Positions 57,064-64,000 of a stretch of DNA of 64,000 nt are shown piece after piece. Each line of letters opens with the position of its first letter. Position 1 is the stretch's first letter. The translations under genes and the position numbers were made by a program. The notes under the pieces were generated by a model. The model made no database searches. It saw only the letters and a program-made list of their open reading frames with translations, and was not told where the DNA came from. This DNA comes from Thamnaconus septentrionalis. Lineage: Eukaryota > Chordata > Actinopteri > Tetraodontiformes > Monacanthidae. The DNA lies in NCBI GenBank assembly GCA_009823395.1, contig CM020517.1, positions 11,497,501 to 11,561,500 on the forward strand, read 5' to 3'.

Positions 57064-59651
57064 ATGGTGGAACACAAGTCGGAGTTTGAAAACCGGCCTG
57101 ACAACACTGCCTTCACACAGCAGAGACTTCCGGCATGGCAGCCTATGCTCTCTGCAGGCATCATCATCCCAGGGTTTGTGGTCATTGGCGTGGCCTTCAT
57201 CGGCATCGGCGTGGCCCTTTTCGTCACCTCAAGGAACATCGACGTGTTGGAGGTATGGCTGCGACCATCTGTCACACGACAAAGCCAGTTGTCTTGCACA
57301 GAGTTGAGGGCGGGGTGTTGTAGTCTTTTGGGGAAAAAAAAGAAAACAAAAAGTAGACCAGGTAAATGAGGAGACGCTAAGTCGGGTGCGTGCGTGTGTG
57401 TGTTGTTTCCATCAGTTACTAATGTTATTTATTGGTCTTTGCTCCACAGTTAGACTACACAGGTGCCACACAGTCCTCACCGTGCTACAGGTGCTCTAAC
57501 CCAGATGTCAAGAATTGCAATTGCAGCCTGGAGTTCTCCCTTTCTTCACTTTTTAAGGTTTCAACTGTAGCTTTTCAATCACACATTTAAAACACTAATG
57601 TGTTCATAAAGCAAAGATTCCAATACCGCTGCTAAACCTTGATTGGGTATATGGGGTTTGTTTTCATCCACAGGGACCAGTATTCTTCTATTATGGTTTG
57701 TCCAACTACTTCCAGAACTACAGAAAGTACGGCGCGTCAAGAGATGATGACCAACTGTTTGGAGACTTGGACAGTTTTGTGGTGCGATATTAGCATGGAG
57801 TTTTAAAGCACATGGATTGATCTGATTTATTTTTCAAATATATTTGCATTGGCGCAATACACATACCATTTCCTTGCTTGTTTGCAGAACCCTGCAATGG
57901 AATGTGCTCCCTATCAGTATGACAGCAACGACAAACCAATTGTACCGTGTGGATCACTGGCAAACAGCATGTTCAATGGTAGGTTTTGTAAACCTTAAAT
58001 GACTGGGATGACTTTGGGTTCAAGAGTACTTACTGTATTTAAGATTGTGTGTTGATTGTGTATTTTTCTTTTTAAGATTCTTTCACACTGTATCAAATTG
58101 TCAATGGACAAAAGAAGCAGGTGCCTTTCGATGGAAAAGGGATTGCTTGGTGGACAGACTACAATGTCAAATTCAGAAATCCCTCAGTCACACCTCTGAG
58201 AAATGCTTTCAACAGTAAGGACTCAAATAAAATTCCCATCGCTATGCTGTCTGTTCTGTGTAAAAGGTGCAGTGATTCAGCAATTAATGTAAATCTTGTA
58301 TAATTTTGAAAACAGTTGCACTGAGAGAATGTTAGTTATTTGAACAACATTCAAGACCGACCCTTTTTCTGTAAAATAACATTTAGTTGGTTCGATACTG
58401 TGTTGCTCATTGACGTGTTTCCTTCCAGATACTGTGAAGCCATTATTTTGGTCCAGGCCTGCCTTTGAGCTGGACCCCAACAATTCTGCCAACAATGGCT
58501 TCATCAATCAGGATTTCTTGGTGTGGATGAGGAGAGCTGCTCTTCCAGATTTCCGAAAGCTTTATCGGCGAATCACAGAGGGGGATTATACCGAAGGTCT
58601 GCCAGCTGGAAACTACTCAATTGAAATCTCCTACAGTATCCTTTTGTTCCATATTTTTGTCCCATTAACAGAAATAATATGCAAACCTAATAATCCTGAT
58701 CCTGATTTATTTGCTTTTCAAAAAATACCAAATATTTCCATTATCCATAATCACTAAGCACTCAACTAAAATATATCTGCATTACATTTTTACTATCCTG
58801 CTGATTTCTGATCCTGTTTTGCTGTTTCACTGCAAAGCTGGGTTAGCTGAAGGTTTCCATAACTGCTATAGGCAACAACTAATTTCACAATCAATAACGA
58901 TTAAAAAATAAAAAAAAATAAAAATCATTGCAATATATTGCAAAGCTCGCACACACATGCACATTCACAAGTGATGGTTTCACTGCAGTGCAATGTGGGT
59001 AACAGCATTTGTTGTGCCCAACTTGTTTTTCAGGTTGGGTGTGTTTCTGTTTTTAGTGTCTCTGTGACGACATTGGCCAAGCAGTTCCTTGAGATGACAA
59101 CATATAAAGCAAATTAGCCAGGCAAACAAGAATTGATCGATCGTCAAATTTCTAAAGCCTGTCACATGGCTTTGGCAAAGACATTAATATGAAATGTAAA
59201 GTTTGTTTTTATTCATAGAGCGCATTGAGTGTACTTGTTTTGGTTGTGATCATATAGATGCATAATTTTTTTAAATGTATTTAAATAATATAAATATATG
59301 ATGAATGATGTATTTATTATATATATTAGTTCCCTGCATTTATCCTCTCCTATTCAGTGGAATAGTAGCATAGGGCTGTCTTTTGCAGGTTTTATTTTAA
59401 TAGGTCTAAATGTTTATTTATATATTGTTAATGTTTGTTTAAAGGTTTTATTCTTAACATTACCCTCTTCAGACTACCCTGTTCTGAGCTTTGATGGGAA
59501 AAAGAAGGTGGTGCTCAGCAATGTGTCCTGGATGGGCGGCAAGAATGAGTTCCTGGGTATTGCCTACCTTGTGATTGGTTCAATGTGTGTTGTCATGTCA
59601 ATAGTTATGCTAATTGTGTATGCTAAATTCAAGTTTCCTGAAGAAGACTGA
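57064..59651 (+). CDS. tmem30a-like: CDC50/TMEM30 family P4-ATPase flippase subunit, 7 exons, 339 aa
   Basis: CDC50 proteins are the beta subunits that take P4-ATPase phospholipid flippases out of the ER and are needed for their activity. Exons: 57,064-57,252; 57,450-57,557; 57,674-57,781; 57,888-57,978; 58,077-58,214; 58,429-58,635; 59,473-59,651. Phases close to 340 codons including the stop. Features: [17 protein letters not shown] (11-27) before TM1 (about 29-54), a large luminal domain, FDGKKK and [14 protein letters not shown] before TM2 (about 307-330), and a short cytosolic tail KFKFPEED. Luminal cysteines 75, 78, 86 and 88 and the later ECAPY/VPCGS pair match the family disulphides. 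N-glycosylation sequons include NCS (87), NDS, NYS and NVS (297). Similarity to TMEM30A is strong, but fish have several paralogues (30a, 30b, 30c) and I cannot separate them by eye. It is divergent from kdm1a. Confidence 0.93.
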
Positions 59652-59990
59652 GTTTCTAGGCTCGGAGTCTTTGCTGTTGGCTGCAACATGTAATCGCTCA
59701 ATCACTGTCAACTTTTTTTAAAATTTAAATATGCTTTTATTGATTGGGGCAATTTGACAAATAATCATCAAAATGGATGTGCATTGAGCAAAACACTATA
59801 ACTAGCAATTTTGTTGTTGCCTTTTATTATTATTGTAAAGAGTTTTCTCTTTTTGTTTTTTATATAATACTTGAATTTTAGTTTGGGGGTTGGGGGTTCT
59901 CTCAGGTTTCTCAAACTGTGTATTTCATGTATACTTTTGCACAGAATTAAGTCATCCATTTAGGTCAGAAATAAAAGCCATACACAAACA
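59652..59990 (+). other. 3' UTR of the TMEM30-type gene
   Basis: AT-rich sequence after the stop, with an AATAAA at 59,970-59,975 as the likely poly(A) signal. Confidence 0.65.
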
Positions 59991-60590
59991 TGAGATGGTC
60001 AAGAAAAAGACAATTGTTACTGTCATTCGAGATTTGTTCCTTTGCTTGTAAATAATGGGAAATATATTGCTTTGTTCTCAGGGATAGAATATTAGAGTAT
60101 ACTTGCTAAAAAAAAAAATCCAATGTTTTCAATGTAGAGATGAACTGATACAATGTTATTTATTAATTAAAAAGAAATTCCACTTGACTTTTTGTAATGT
60201 TCATTTTCTTTTGTACATCATTCATATCCTACTTCTTACACCACTTTATTATCTATTTTTAGCTGTTTTTCCATCAAATTTAAATGGGTTCCCAGAAATC
60301 TCCGTTGAAATTCTACTAACATAGAAGCCTTATGGCCAAAATGAATGTGTTTTTATGAAATCAGAGCATTAGCTGTTCTCTCAACAACCTATTCCAGGCA
60401 ACCGGTATGCTTGAGAGCCTTTTCTCCGCATGAGGGGCTTTATTATGTTAATTGACGTGCAATGTATTTACATCCTTCCTTCTGTAAAATATTTTAGTTA
60501 TTATATTGCTGTTTAATGCTGTATCATTGTGGGCAACTCCCTGTTTTGCTTGGGGGGAATCGAAAATGAATCTGTGACGCGTTCGAACGA
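59991..60590. other. Intergenic AT-rich DNA
   Basis: No gene or clear repeat is visible. It separates the poly(A) signal of the TMEM30-type gene from the dync1h1 promoter. Confidence 0.6.
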
Positions 60591-60825
60591 ATTTGTGGGT
60601 ATTGTAGTTCATAAGGGCAAAAGGTTCACCCGCTTTCTCAGCTCCTTGGACTACAAGTACCAAGATTCATTGAGTCAATAAACGAGGCAGTTGCGGCGTT
60701 TTGACAGCCGCAGTCAGTGTCTATCTGACCAGCTCGGTGTACGTCACAACCAGCCAGTCATTGTCGGTCCCACTTTCTTTGTGAAGGCTCTACCAGAACC
60801 CGCTTGTTGATTGCCGCAGCAAGGC
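60591..60825 (+). promoter_or_regulatory. dync1h1: dync1h1 promoter and 5' UTR with ZNF143/Staf-like motifs
   Basis: Within 235 bases of the start codon are two inverted ACTACAA motifs. One is on the minus strand at 60,594-60,608 (ACTACAATACCCACA), and one is on the plus strand at 60,650-60,668 (ACTACAAGTACCAAGATTC). Both resemble the Staf/ZNF143 site ACTACAATTCCCA. CpGs cluster at 60,577-60,595 and again at 60,680-60,710. No TATA box is evident. The start site is unresolved. Confidence 0.5.

Positions 60826-64000
<3,175 letters not shown>

Overview
This is a vertebrate nuclear window, almost certainly from a teleost fish. Genes are split into many short exons with canonical GT/AG boundaries. 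Intergenic DNA carries very long (CA)n arrays, hAT-like MITEs and other repeats typical of teleosts. The encoded proteins are clear orthologues of vertebrate proteins with fish-type differences. No bacterial, plasmid or viral feature, CRISPR array, tRNA or rRNA gene was recognised.

Layout: (1) 1-24,797 holds no convincing protein-coding exon. It contains a CpG-rich block at about 4.7-6.7 kb, several (CA)n arrays, a 47-bp minisatellite at 14.2-14.8 kb and several non-autonomous repeats. I read most of it as the upstream region and long 5' intron of luzp1. (2) 24,798 to about 35.8 kb (possibly 40.9 kb), plus strand: luzp1, a coiled-coil cytoskeletal and centrosomal protein, with five coding exons. 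(3) About 44.6-55.1 kb, minus strand: kdm1a (LSD1), 19 coding exons and a non-coding first exon; the exon chain closes perfectly in frame to 829 aa. luzp1 and kdm1a are convergent. (4) 57,064-59,651, plus: a CDC50/TMEM30 family flippase subunit, 7 exons, 339 aa. (5) 60,826 to beyond the window end, plus: the first eight coding exons of dync1h1, the cytoplasmic dynein 1 heavy chain (567 residues of the N-terminal tail are present).

The four genes are not an operon or pathway. luzp1 next to kdm1a is the arrangement known from human 1p36, whereas linkage to a TMEM30 gene and dync1h1 differs from human. kdm1a and the TMEM30 gene are divergent.

No new system such as a defence island or gene cluster is apparent. 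The most interesting observations are regulatory or structural: a diverged tandem duplication of the kdm1a promoter and first exon that keeps the splice donor in both copies, a 47-bp minisatellite that opens all three frames and so mimics a 410-codon gene, an inverted pair of ZNF143/Staf-like sites upstream of dync1h1, a probable intron just after the luzp1 stop codon, and several candidate conserved non-coding elements.
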